Shown: positions 1 to 11,120 of the stretch, piece after piece
How positions within the stretch are numbered: the stretch's first letter is position 1
Layout: every line of letters starts with the position of its first letter
Assembly: GCA_964058805.1 (NCBI GenBank)
Contig: CAXKVV010000746.1
Span: 1-29,631, forward strand
DNA length: 29,631 nucleotides
Direction of reading: 5' to 3'
Source: Schoenoplectus triqueter
Lineage: Eukaryota; Streptophyta; Magnoliopsida; Poales; Cyperaceae
Position numbers and translations under genes: made by a program
Notes under the pieces: model-generated
The model's database searches: none
What the model was told of the DNA's origin: nothing
Seen by the model: the letters and a program-made list of their open reading frames with translations, nothing else

Positions 1-181
1 AGAAATGGGGAGGGGGCTTGGGTTCGGTTGTGGCAGCTCCAGATTGAAACATATACATTTCATAGAAGCAGCAGATCTTAAGTTTCAAGAAAGGAGTGGA
101 AAGAATAAGCTCTAAATTAGATTCTATCACTCTTAAGCACTGCAAGTGATGATTAAAAGTTCTACTTTATTATTGCTCATC

Positions 182-267
182 ATTTATCCTGTTGCTGCCT
201 GCCCCAATTTATTTGGGATGAAAGGCTGTGGTGTTGTTGTTGTTGTTCTTGAATTTATCCTGTCGCT
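182..267 (+). mobile_element. Tiny 5'-truncated LINE tail with target-site duplication, in an SDR intron
   Basis: A 56-bp segment (197-252) ends in a TTG microsatellite. It contains the short hairpin CCCAATTTATTTGGG just before a GGATGAAAGGCTGTG stretch. This resembles the 3' end of plant RTE-type LINEs, which finish in TTG repeats. It is flanked by ATTTATCCTGTTGCT (182-196) and ATTTATCCTGTCGCT (253-267), a 15-bp direct repeat with one mismatch. The flanks fit a target-site duplication from target-primed reverse transcription. The direct repeat is seen; the LINE family is inferred from the tail. Confidence 0.6.
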
Positions 268-342
268 CAGTTTGCTTGTAATTAATGTATGCTGTATCTG
301 ATAGACAAAAACTGCTGATTGGAAAATTTACTTTTTGTCCAG

Positions 343-1427
343 GTAAACAATGCTGGTATTCTGGGAAAGCCACCTCGATCACAATTGGTAAAACAACATA
401 AAATAATTAACTGTGTTTTGTTTGGAAACTTCAGTGTCTTTATTCCTAATTATTTACTGGTTTTACATACTTTCTAATTTAAAAGCCACCCAATTCTGTA
501 TCAACTGGGGAGACCTACAAAGGTGCTGAGGATTGCTTGAGTACGAATTATTATGGTGCCAAGAGAGTGACCGAAGCACTCATACCACTATTGCTATTGT
601 CACAATCACCAAGGATTGTTAATGTTTCTTCTATCTATGGAAAGCTACAGGTGTGAGTCATTATCTTTTTTGTCTTTTCAGTTAGTTTAATTTTGGTTGG
701 ACATCATTTGGACATGGATCACTGAAGTCGTTTTCTTTCCCTTCCTTCTTTCTTTGAGAAAAATAAATTAGTAAAGTCATGTATGGTAATCCTTAATCTG
801 GTGGTAGTTCCTTCTTTGGAATCAGAGAAGATGACATATTCCTACATCTCTTTCCTGGAACATTTATTTAAGGTATTCCATATTTGGAAACATTGAAAAT
901 GATGCTAAACTACATTCTTTTGCTTGCATTTTTTATTTAGTTCAAATAGTTCATTCTTTCTCCCTACAAAACCATGCATTTTCTGATTATAATCTGATAG
1001 TTCTGTAATTATATACAATAATGTTTTTGTCTCTTAATCAATTCAGCATATTCCAAGCAAGGATTTACAAAAGCAAATCAATGATGTAGACACCCTAACC
1101 ATAGGTCGACTGGATGAACTGGTTAAATCTTTTCTTAACAACTTCAAGATAGGGGAATTGGACAAAAATGGATGGCCAACACAGTCATCAGCATACCTAG
1201 TCTCTAAGGTAGCACTTAATGCCTACACAAGGCTTGTAGCAAAGAGATTCCCAACTATATGTTGCAGTTGTGTTGACCCAGGCTTTGTTAAGACAGACAT
1301 GAATGGGGGTGCTGGTGTTTTGCCGGTGCAAGAAGGTGCAAAGGTTGCTGTTACAGCAGCTATGCTGCCTGATGGCAGCCCTTCTGGGTTCTTTTATGAC
1401 AGGAATGGAATAGCATCTTATGAGTAA
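343..1427 (+). CDS. Short-chain dehydrogenase/reductase, neomenthol dehydrogenase/salutaridine reductase-like, 3' part (3 exons)
   Basis: This is an NAD(P)H-dependent oxidoreductase that would reduce or oxidise a carbonyl/alcohol on a small metabolite in the cytosol; the substrate cannot be told from sequence. Exons are 343-387, 486-650 and 1047-1427. All junctions are phase 0 with AG/GT borders, giving 196 residues before the TAA. Visible SDR landmarks, in order, are NNAG (cofactor-binding strand), TNYYG (catalytic Asn region), VNVSS (catalytic Ser), SAYLVSK (YxxxK catalytic Tyr/Lys) and PGFVKTDM. The roughly 40-residue insert between the Ser and the Tyr, beginning HIPSKDL, is characteristic of the plant SDR114C type, whose known members include menthone, salutaridine and isopiperitenone reductases. 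The family is about 300 residues long, so about 100 N-terminal residues, including the TGxxxGIG glycine motif, lie upstream of the window. The frame has no lesion. Family assignment is confident; the substrate is unknown. Confidence 0.9.
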
Positions 1428-2399
1428 AGTAGTTAATATCAGATGATTTACTATGAAGACGAGTGTACTATTTTCATATAGTGTTAGAAAATCCGCTGGT
1501 CTTGAATAATACTGGATGCCTCTAATAGTGAGCTTTTTTAGATGTGTATTTAAACATCAACATTTTACCAATAAAAACAGTTCCTTCTTTTCTCCCCCTC
1601 TTTTGAAGTAGATTAATGCCTACTTCTATCTTTCTTTGTTTTTGAAATGTTAGCATCCGCTGCCAACATCTTATTGAAAATAAAAGATAACGAGTTCCCG
1701 CCATATAACCCAGCATCGTGCAAGGAACGCTGTGAGGCTGTGGTCCATATCGTGATTCTTTCTTTACAGATCGACCCTGTTCGTTTACTCGTTATCATCA
1801 ACGGGAATTTAATTAATTGCGAATGCTCACATACCGTTTTATTTTCTTCCTTTTGTTACTTCATTATGATCGGGCTTCAGTTGTGAGACTTTGAGCCCTT
1901 AATCAGGATACCTAAGCTGATTCACGGATGGTGAATAACAGTTCACATTGAAATATTCTCTCTGTTCACACAGACTAGTGCAAAGTTCATGTTTCTGTTA
2001 TCTATTGCTCTTTTCCCCACTGAGATGCATTTGGATGGCTAAGCCTAAAGTTATTAGCAGCTATATATCAATGGTCAAAGTAACTTTAAGAAGTCTGAAA
2101 TCTGAAATCTGAAATTATTTCTTTTGAGCCACAAAATATCAGCATCAGTATAAGTATTATTTACTCAAAATAAAGATACGTACACAATAAGTGAATTCCA
2201 AAATCCAAATGGGAAGGAGAAAAAGAACAGTTAATTCTTATAGTATGAAGAATAGATTAAGTAAGAACCAGCAATGAACATGGAGAAACCAGTATTCTAA
2301 TATTTATCTAAAATATGATTGCATATGCAGTCAACGATCGGGCATGAAAATTCTTGCAACTAGGCTTCAGCCTTCAGCCTACTTTAAAAGAAAGCATCC
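1428..2399. other. Convergent intergenic region between the SDR and LIM genes
   Basis: This stretch should hold the two 3' UTRs. Apart from the AATAAA near 1570 and a (TCTGAAA)x3 microrepeat at about 2094-2114, I see no gene, RNA gene or clear mobile element. The short open frames here have no recognisable motifs. Confidence 0.5.
1570..1575 (+). promoter_or_regulatory. Candidate poly(A) signal of the SDR gene
   Basis: AATAAA lies about 143 bp after the SDR stop codon in AT-rich sequence. Its position fits a plant near-upstream polyadenylation element. This is inferred from motif and distance only. Confidence 0.4.
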
Positions 2400-4312
2400 T
2401 TACGCCTCCTCTTCTGTTAGTTCTTGGACCTTTGGGACCTCTTCGACCTCTTGGACCGCTGGGACCTCTTGGTTTGTGCTTTTCTTAGCAGCATCAATGA
2501 CATGGTTGTAGCTGCCTTTCTCCTTAAACAGCTGTTGAAAATGGATCTTGCAGTATAAAATTCCATGAAGTGCAGCATAGTTGGAAGTGGTCAGGATGCA
2601 CCCGGCATGAGCACACCTGAAACAGGTCTTGTGGTACGACTCACCCTCTACAGTCAACTGATTGCATAATTGATTATTAATTGTTTGCTCAAGTTAGAAA
2701 ATATACTTTTTGTTTGCATGGGAAAAATTTAAATGGACCAATTAATATGCATCCATGATCCATCCCCTATGGATGTTAACTAACGGATTGGCAGTCTGAT
2801 AACTTGATTGCATCAAATTTGCACAAATATTGAAAATGCATCCAACACATAAGATGTCAGATCAGAATACTGATAAAATGCAATTCGATATAATCTGCAA
2901 TCTCCAGGTAAACCAAAATCTGCATCAAGGGATCAACAGCTCTACATGTTTATTCTGCAAATGATTCCAAAATTGATCATTGATCATAGCTCAACCCTTG
3001 GTCATGCTAACAATTACTATACTTGATTATCTATTATGTCCTACTTGATATTATACTAGAGATTCTGAATTTTTACTGTATCACCTTTTCAAGGGGGTAT
3101 ACTGTCTTCTTGCAGGTAGCACATTTGTCCTGGGTCCCGCAGAACATCATGGAGACTTTGCTTGGAGTTCTGGACTGTTTCATTAAATTTGTCAATTGAA
3201 TGCACGAATTTCATTGTTTTCTTTTTATATGCATATTTGCATGTACAAGGTACTTACCAGATCACTCTGCTTCTCGCCAGATTTTGAACCTGTATTATAC
3301 ACAATTAAACATGAAAATTACAGCAGTTTCTATAAACAATTCAAAATAGTATGAAATTATTACACAAAGCATGAAGAACCAGCAGGTATGTTTATGGGCA
3401 ATTAAAAATATTATGGACCTGCTGGAAATTTCTTAGTGAAGGAGCCTGTCTCCTTGAAAAGCTGCTCAAAATGAGGTTTACAGTAAAGGACACCTTCCAT
3501 GGAGGAGTAGCTGCACATCTGTGAACCATACCAAATACAAATTAAGGAGAAAATTACCATTAACCACTAAAATTGACATTGTTTTAACATTATCATCCTG
3601 GTTTGTTGTTAATATCTTTTTCAATATGAACTCTTTAGTATCATATATATATGCAAAATACTCGGGATAAAAAGAGCCAAAGAAAATAAAAGGCATTTTT
3701 TTTGCATTATTTTTCAATTCTATATCTACAAATGATGAAGACAAAAGATTGTTATTTTTATTTTCTATGAACTTTTCTGCCTATCAGACATTGTCTAAGG
3801 TTAAATCCAGGGTAAGTCAGAACCAACTACACTAAAAATTAAAATATCTAGCAAAACTAAGATGTCTGGATCCATCCCTGTACCACTCAGCGCATTTTTT
3901 TAATGAATGGTATTTAACTTCATATCATTTTTTATAATTATGTGAGATGCATGCATGATATAGTGGTGGTACCAGTATCTTAAAGAAGGAATTCGCCGTT
4001 ACTTGGTGATGATAAAGACTTGTTATGATCTTTTGAAAGTAGCGGGGTGTGAAATATGTTTCAATTATTACTTCGAAACAGGTGGTATGTTTCTTCCACT
4101 CATGTCCAAAATATTTTTCTTCCATTGTTTCATTCTTATAACATAAAAAAAAAGGTTGATAACAAGAAGATCCTTACAGAGAGAGTCCCCTTGCAATGGC
4201 TACACTTGAAGCATGTTTTGTGATACGGGATGCCATCGGCTGACAGGAGGTCGATGAAGTGAACGGTCTTGTCGCATGCCTTGCATTTATCTTGAGTACC
4301 GCTGAAAGACAT
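2400..4312 (-). CDS. PLIM2: Two-LIM-domain actin-bundling protein, PLIM2-like (5 exons, complete)
   Basis: This gene encodes a plant CRP-like LIM protein that binds and bundles actin filaments; PLIM2 members act mainly in pollen. Minus-strand exons, 5' to 3', are 4312-4178, 3518-3419, 3289-3258, 3174-3085 and 2657-2400 (stop included). All introns have GT/AG borders, and the third exon is only 32 bp. The product is 204 residues. LIM1 has C10, C13, H31, C34, C37, C40, C58 and H61. LIM2 has C107, C110, H128, C131, C134, C139, C155 and H158, so all zinc ligands are present and the plant-type C-x4-C spacing of LIM2 is kept. The start MSFSGTQDKC matches the family. The linker TPSKVS and the motif KTVYPLEK are typical. 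The acidic, repetitive tail is PLIM2-like; tail acidity is known to set the pH sensitivity of actin binding in PLIMs. I see no lesion. Confidence 0.93.
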
Positions 4313-5010
4313 TGCTGATCAATTAGAATGGTCTGAATTCAAGATATTGTTAGCATTAGCAAAGGAATCGGGGAAGGTATTACAAAGACCATTATAAATC
4401 TAAAGCGGGAGGTATGGGGATTAGATATGGTGCTGAATTAAATGGGAGTTGGAGAGGAAATGTAGGAGGACGTGAGCTCCAAATTACAAAGACCATTAAT
4501 CAAATGCCCAGAATAGAAACTATGTAATTATGTTCACGTTTTCAAAATATGTTAATTAATGATACTTGATTTAAAACACCATAGGCAGTTTGTTGCTCAG
4601 AAAGATATAATGCGGTGCATTATAAGTGCTGTCCACTGTGGCTTGACTTTCCTCAATATTTACAACCGTTTGCCAATGAGAAAATGAGATTGATTTGCTT
4701 GAGAACAAGTGAGTATTTAAGCTCGTTTCTTGGCAAGCTTTGCTTTGAATAAAAATTAGATTATGGGCCTTATAATTGCTGATTTTGAGTTAAGGCCTAG
4801 TTAATACATGGGAGAATTACAGATGGTCCAAGGCCTAAATTAGTAGTAATCCATGGAAAACTAATTTCAGTATACTTATACGGTTATACCCCAAAACTGG
4901 CTTCCTCTAGTAATATCCAATGAACTCCACATTATTTACCTACAGCTCACAACGCTGCACGTGTTACGGAATACGGACCAATAGATTATATAAAACATCC
5001 ATTGAGAAAG
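4313..5010. other. Upstream region of the LIM gene
   Basis: This AT-rich sequence must contain the promoter and 5' UTR of the minus-strand LIM gene. I could not place a convincing TATA box or a repeated pollen element, and there is no coding signal. Confidence 0.4.
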
Positions 5011-5011
5011 A

Positions 5012-5450
5012 TTCGGGTGTTCATGGATCGGGTTCGAATCGGATCATATTGTTTCATTATTTTTCTTGATCCGATTTAAATCTGATCCGTTTAAATTTTG
5101 ATAAAAAGTTTTAATTCATATCCGATCCGACCCAGTCACGGATCGACCTGGTTCAAATTTTGATCCGTTTTAATTTTTCTTGTTTCATTATTTATTAATT
5201 ATTTTTTATATTTTTAAGCAATTAAGTATTAGTTAATTATAGTTAATATATAATTAATATATATTTAAACTTTAATTAGTACTAAATCATCAAAATATTT
5301 CAAAAAATATAATTAATCGGGTCGGGGATCAACCCGATCTGACCCAAGTTGAGTTAAAAAATTAAATCCATACTCGATCCATTTATTTTCAGATTGTATC
5401 AGATCGGATCAGATTAATCCGTCAGATGAGATCAATAATTAACACCCCTA
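5012..5450. mobile_element. AT-rich hAT-like non-autonomous element
   Basis: The segment begins TTCGGGTGTT and ends AACACCCCTA, so its ends are short inverted repeats. The outer parts carry repeated GATCCGA/CGGATC words (for example GGATCGGGTTCGAATCGGAT), and the core is very AT-rich. The 7-mer ATTGAGA occurs at 5001-5007 and 5451-5457, close to both ends, and may be a target duplication separated by a few filler bases on the left. A diverged relative with a matching AT-rich core lies at about 12735-13580. I see no coding capacity. The hAT assignment is an inference from the GGGTGTT-type ends. Confidence 0.5.
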
Positions 5451-6121
5451 ATTGAGATTTAGTCTTTCCGTGAGATGCGGGGGAGCCCCTGTCTTCCATA
5501 GCTAGAGAGTTGTGATATTGGTTTTCTTTTGAATTACACTAATTGAATTGAATTTGGCACCGGAAACTCTTCTAGAAGTTCGAATTCGTTCCTTCGGATA
5601 TTGAGCGGTCTTGCTTTTACATGGTTTACGTGCTACTGGAGGGATCAAATTATCATGGTGTCATCAGTGCACTCAAAATTAAATATCAAATAATTATTAT
5701 TTAAGTATTTAAATAATAAAATTAATTAAAAATATATTTTATAAGTATCATTTTATATATGTATACCAAAATTTATACCATTTCAGTATTACTTATATAT
5801 GCATCAAGTATTAATAAAGTTAACGGACAAAGTTTTACGATTTGGCCTCTTTGATGACTATTAAAATGAAGTTAAAATTTTATGATTTTTTCATATATAT
5901 ATTATTGAGATGATATAAAATATATCCAATAATTTATATATGAATAAATAAACTGCAAGCATCAACGATGATGATAATTAGATCCTCCTCTTTATATAAA
6001 CATTAAAACAATCAGAATATCAGATGGATAATATATCGTGCTGCACTAAACTTCATGTAATTTCTTATAAAGTTATGTGCGCTATATTTTTTTTTAAAAA
6101 AAATAAGGTTTATGTACATAG
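5451..6121. other. AT-rich intergenic stretch
   Basis: I see no coding frame, RNA gene or bounded repeat here. The region is mostly low-complexity AT sequence. Confidence 0.4.
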
Positions 6122-6285
6122 AAAGGGCGGATCAAAGTGTAACGGGGGCAGCTGCCCCTCTGAATATTATTTTTGAGCAAAATTTTTTGTACTTTTTAGA
6201 AAAGATTAGAAAGTAAGTTTATTTTATTTTTCTGTTTTTTTTTTTAATTTTTGTCCCTCTGATTCGAAGTCTGAATCCGCTCCTG
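6122..6285. mobile_element. Short, internally deleted hAT MITE (copy C of the CAGGGGCGGA family)
   Basis: The left end AAAGGGCGGATC and right end GAATCCGCTCCTG form a weak terminal inverted repeat like the fuller copies at 12.3 and 13.1 kb. The internal palindrome GGGGGCAGCTGCCCC followed by a CTCTGAA stretch corresponds to GGGGGCACGTGCCCCC in the 13.1-kb copy. Flanks GTACATAG and ATACGTAA match at 5 of 8 positions, so any target duplication has decayed. The copy is about 164 bp against about 440 bp for its relatives. Confidence 0.5.
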
Positions 6286-6293
6286 ATACGTAA

Positions 6294-7640
6294 TATCCAG
6301 ACGATTGACTGCTGCATTAAACACAATTAATATAAAGAAGTATATGTCAAAAGTATGTTAATGTTTGTTTTAGAAAGGGAAAAAACAACACTTATAAAGG
6401 ACCCATTTCAAATTTTATGCCGAAAAATATTTATAACCCCCTTAAACACTTGAGAAATAAATCCGCGGCGGCCAAACTGACACTTGCGCAAAAGATAATC
6501 ATTTCCTTTGTATATCGACGCGACGAGAAAACGAATTCATGATACAAACAGAGAGAAAATAATAAGTAGGTAGGACAAGATAGGATAAACTTGATGCAAC
6601 TATATTTAAATCACAGTTACATATTATTTATAACACCGAACAGTAAATTATTATTTCCACTCTTTCAATATATTTTAATTCAAGCAATAATTAATTCAGG
6701 AGAGATATAAACTAAACCTACTCTAAAAACTATATAATCATAATGTGCAAAATGCCAACTACTGATAAGCTGGCACATTTCATTAAGATATTACTAGAGC
6801 CCGCGTTATCCCCATTTTTAAGTATTACATCACTGATTATTGATCACATGATCTGACGTTGTATATAAAAATGTTCTTATGGACCTGCAGCGTTATGCCA
6901 GTTAAATTTTCACCTACCCATCATATAATTAATTAATAAATAATATAAAAAGCGCGTCATCCCATTTTTTTCTTTCATGACAATTGCATGTTTTTAACTC
7001 ATCATTTTACTTTCTGTACTGACGATTCTCTGTGTCGGTTATAGAAATTGAAGAATTTATTATCGTATCTTATGTAAAACTAAGAGCACGAAGAAGAAGA
7101 ACAAGAAATAAGTCTTATGAAATTTAAAAATGGGATGAATATTTTTTGACGTCCTTCATGTATATCGGATTACGTGGATACTTTTCATTTAGACTAGAAT
7201 TTTACTATTTTTTTTTTCATTTTCACGCACAATTTCTGGAAATTTGAAACTAATTTCAGGTACATTGTATATCAAAGATCACATATGTTTTTAAGGAGCA
7301 CAAACTGATCTGATTCAACGATCAACCTTACATGTATGACCTAATATGATTTAATTCAACTCATTCTAGATCGAATCTGATCTGTAATCCGATCGAATCT
7401 GATCTGTAATCCGATGATCATCTTCTTGCTTAAACTAGCCCGTCCATTTAACTGCCACATGTAATTTTAATACCGAATTTCCAGCAAAAATGCTAAACCA
7501 AGAAGGGAAGATTGGACAGACAATTGATCTCTACATGCATCTTTTTAATATCTTTTATGTAAAAAAATAGTTGCTTACTGCATATTAATTGCACAGTCAA
7601 ATATTTAAAATTATATTTATATATAAGTCCAAGAGAGTGA
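6294..7640. other. Intergenic, no gene seen; includes a 22-bp tandem duplication
   Basis: The stretch is AT-rich with scattered GATCTGAT/ATCCGAT words at about 7300-7430. Within them a 22-bp unit beginning GATCGAATCTGATC is exactly duplicated at 7369-7390 and 7391-7412. No coding or RNA gene signal was found. Confidence 0.5.
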
Positions 7641-8107
7641 ATTTTAGTGTCGGAATTTTGAGACCTTTAATGTTGGATTTTTTATCCGACACTAATTAAA
7701 AATACTAATGTAAAGAGAGAAAAATTTGACACTAATTAAAACAATAAGTGTAGGATTTTTAAGAAAAAACTGACACTAATTATCATATTTAGTGCCGTTT
7801 TTTTAAAATCTGGCATTATTTGTTAGGGTCATATTTTTAATAAAAGTCGGCACTATCACATCATTAGTGTTAATTTTTTAATAATAAATCGACACTATTA
7901 GATCATTAGTGTCAGATTTTTAATAAAAAAATAACACTATTTGATAATTAGTGTCAGATTCTTAATAAAAGATCAGCATTATTAGATCATTAGTGTCAGA
8001 TTCTTAATAAAAAATCGACACTATTAAATCATTAGTATCGGATTCTTAATAAAAAACCCGACACTATTTGTTCATTAGTGTCCGATTCTTAATAAAAATC
8101 GACACTA
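7641..8107. repeat. Array of roughly 42-bp palindromic units (TTAGTGTCAGATT... / ...AATCGACACTA)
   Basis: About nine or ten imperfect units follow one another. Each starts near TTAGTGTCRGATTCTTAAT and ends near AAAATCGACACTATT, so each can fold on itself. Such TAGTGTCGG/CCGACACTA words are typical of the subterminal repeats of plant CACTA (En/Spm) elements. The canonical CACTACAAGAAAA terminus was not found, so the exact element end is unknown. Confidence 0.6.
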
Positions 8108-8251
8108 TTTATTAAATATGTTTTTTTATAATTAATTAATTATATATACAATAATAATATTATTAAACACAATATTATGTATTCAATAGTAATATATAGT
8201 TAGACGCTCACAAGCGAAAAAATATGAAATATATATATATATATATATAGA

Positions 8252-8645
8252 GTGAGGCTATGGTGCTTCGCGAAGCACAAAACCTCCCGTGCTTCGCGTT
8301 TGTATCTCGAATTTGAAAGTTCATACGCTCGATCCAAACCGTTGAACATGATCTTCATATTGAAATATCTTTGGAGATCAAATTTTATATTTTTTTGAAT
8401 TTTTTTGCTATTTTTTAAATGAGTATAAAATTTGCTGATCTAACGATTTCTGCACCATCCAAAACTAGCGATTTTGTACCCATCTAAAAAATAGCAAAAA
8501 ATTCAAAAAAATATAAATTTTGATCTCCAAAGATAGTTCAATATGAAGATCATGTTCAACGGTTTGGATCGGGCGTATGAACTTTCAAATTCGAGATACG
8601 AACGCGAAGCACGGGAGGTTTTGTGCTTCGCGAAGCACCATAGCC

Positions 8646-8649
<4 letters not shown>
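8252..8649. mobile_element. 398-bp fold-back MITE inserted in an (AT)n tract
   Basis: Left arm 8252-8436 and right arm 8467-8649 are inverted copies with about 95% identity by eye over about 185 bp, around a loop of about 30 bp. Ends are GTGAGGCTATGGTGCTTCGC and its complement. Each arm also contains the exact 16-bp palindrome GTGCTTCGCGAAGCAC (8263-8278 and 8623-8638). The element is bordered on both sides by (AT)n, so the target duplication cannot be read but would fit TA insertion. A transcript across it would form a long duplex suited to small-RNA processing. The superfamily is unassigned. Confidence 0.75.
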
Positions 8650-8681
<32 letters not shown>

Positions 8682-9056
8682 ATTAATTATTATTTCTGCA
8701 TAATCGTACATAAATATATAAAAAAAAAACTAAAAGTAATTAATTAAAAAATATATCATAATGTTACTAATACAACTATATATGATGGACACAAACTAAA
8801 ATATGTAATTTCTAACTATAAATCTGAAAACAATAATGAAAAAAGTAATTATGAAAACTTCAAACACGATTTTGAGGCTTTAGATAAGCTTTTTTGACTC
8901 AGCGCAATCATCATATTCACCTTGTAGATCTCGTCACAATCAATGACCGCATAGAATGCCTCGATCGAATTATTCAATAAAAAGTTATGATCGTTTGAAG
9001 GTGAAATGCTCAGATTTTGATTTTCCCTCTGATCTCGTCTCCGCTGATCTCTTTCA

Positions 9057-9086
9057 CTTCTCCTTCTCCTTCTCCTTCTCCTTCTC
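9057..9086 (+). repeat. (CTTCTC)5 microsatellite
   Basis: Five exact CTTCTC units (30 bp) lie in otherwise non-coding sequence between the palindrome clusters. Confidence 0.9.
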
Positions 9087-10682
9087 TTATCTCTAATCTG
9101 AGTTTTACAATTGAATAAAAGGAGAATAAGAAGTAGAAGGAAATAATATTATATATTGAAAGGCTCATTCGATCGGATACGTCGGATATAATATAATAGA
9201 GAATAAACGATGGATATGATAAAAATTCATTATCCGCCGGTATCTCATTTTTGAATTCCTATTGGTTGAAACTTTTAGTGTTGGATTTATTAAAAATCTG
9301 ACAATAATTTATTTTGAACGTGTTAGGCAGAAAAATACAATTAGTATCAAATTTTTAACAATTAGTGTCAGAATTTCTGTTGAAAATTCGACACTAAAAC
9401 GTTCAGTGTCAAATTTTTTATAGAAATCTGATACTAAAATAACCAGTGCATAAATTTATCATAAAATTTGATAATAATGTTCATTAAAGAACTTTAATTA
9501 TCAATACATTTTATCTATATTATTGTTCAACCGCTAATGATCTATTTCATAAAATTTGAGCTCAATTACTTATCAAAATACCATTGATCGATAGACTCTT
9601 TATTGGACGGTGTATGTATATGGGGTTCGATTGAGTGATTATATAATGTTAAAAATATATGAAAATCCTCAGAAATAATATTTAGTAAACATGAATGCAT
9701 CGATATGGTTGAATTTTACATAAACAATTTAAATCATTCAATAGATGTAAGTAATTTTCATGTAAGTTATATGGGTAATTAATATGTGATGATATTGTTA
9801 GTGAAAGAATAAACATATTCATGTATTTTTAAAAATTTATCATCTGTACCGTTAAGATTTTAATATTTGAAAAAATAATTATGTTGCCAATTTTTATCAA
9901 ATTTGAAGTGGACATGATGGTTGATCCAATGAGATAAATAAACATCAATCAACGGTTAGAATGAAATAAATCTATGATGGAAGTTCTAACAATTATGAAA
10001 TAGGATGAATTATTGGGCTATGGTAATTTATTAGTTCCTGATCAGTTTAAAAAAACTATATTAAAATGTCATAATTTTAAATTATATAGTTATAAATAAA
10101 AAAACACAATCAGTGTCAGAATTTTATAAAAAATAAATATTGATTGAAATTTTAAATTTTAAATAAAAAAATGAAAAACATTTAGTATTGAATTTTTTTT
10201 ATAAAAATCCGGCACTAAAATTCCAAAAATAGTAGTCTATTGTGAATTTTAAAGAATTATTTTTTACTTTCCTTAAATAACTTAATTACTTAATTAACCA
10301 CCCTACTGTAATTTTTCATAAATAATTTTGGTAAAGAATAATAGTACTTAATTTTTTTTTTAAATCCACAAAAAAATTAATCTTAAAAAAATTAATAAAA
10401 CAAGTTCAATAAATTTTAAAAGTTACAAAACATAAATCCAAAATTTCTCATATTAGAGAGTTATATTTTTGGTCAAATCCGAGTCATGAGTCAAAAGTTA
10501 TGTCTTTTTTATGTCAAAATTTTTTTAAGTAATTTTAAAATTTTGTAAAACTTCAAATTTTTGCAGAAAATTATTATATAACTTCTGTATATTAACTAAA
10601 ATATAATTAAATATAGTTATTACGATGTAATATAACTTATATAATATTAAAAATATCTCAAAATACATAATAAACTGCTCAA

Positions 10683-11115
10683 AATCATCTTAGACACTAA
10701 TACTTCTACAATCAAAATCGATACTATTTTTTTCCACTTTTAGTGATAGATTTTAATATTAAAAGCCAACACTAAATTTTAATGATTCAAAGATGAGAAA
10801 ATATTTAGTGTCAGATTTTTATAAAAAATATAGAAATTTAGTGCCAGCTTTTTATAAAAATCCGACACTAATACTTCTACAATCAAATAAAATCATTATT
10901 TTGTATACTTTTAGTCTCGGATTTTTATTAAAAAGTGACACTAAAATTCGGCACTAAATATAAACTTTTAGTGTCGATCTTTATAAAATTCTGACACTGA
11001 TGTGTTAGAAAATTTTATAAAAATCTCTCACTAAAAATATAAACCATTAGTATCGGATTTTATTTAAAATCCGACACTAATATCTTTAGTGTTGTCTTTT
11101 TTTTTTAATATACAA
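10683..11115. repeat. Right-hand cluster of TAGTGTC/GACACTA palindromes
   Basis: At least six copies of TTAGTGTCGGATTTTTAT or its complement alternate in both orientations. The last lie at about 11047-11098, before a T-run and ACAACACTC. This mirrors the cluster at 7641-8107. Confidence 0.6.
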
Positions 11116-11120
11116 CACTC

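Larger units (their letters stand above)
7641..11120. mobile_element. Probable non-autonomous CACTA-like element (boundaries uncertain)
   Basis: TAGTGTC/GACACTA palindromic words are dense at 7641-8107 and 10683-11115. Sparser copies lie at about 9277-9480 and 10105-10215. Dense repeats at both ends around a non-coding AT-rich interior fit the subterminal architecture of a CACTA element. No transposase frame is visible. Missing canonical CACTA/TAGTG termini and target duplication leave open that these are several fragments rather than one element. Confidence 0.4.
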
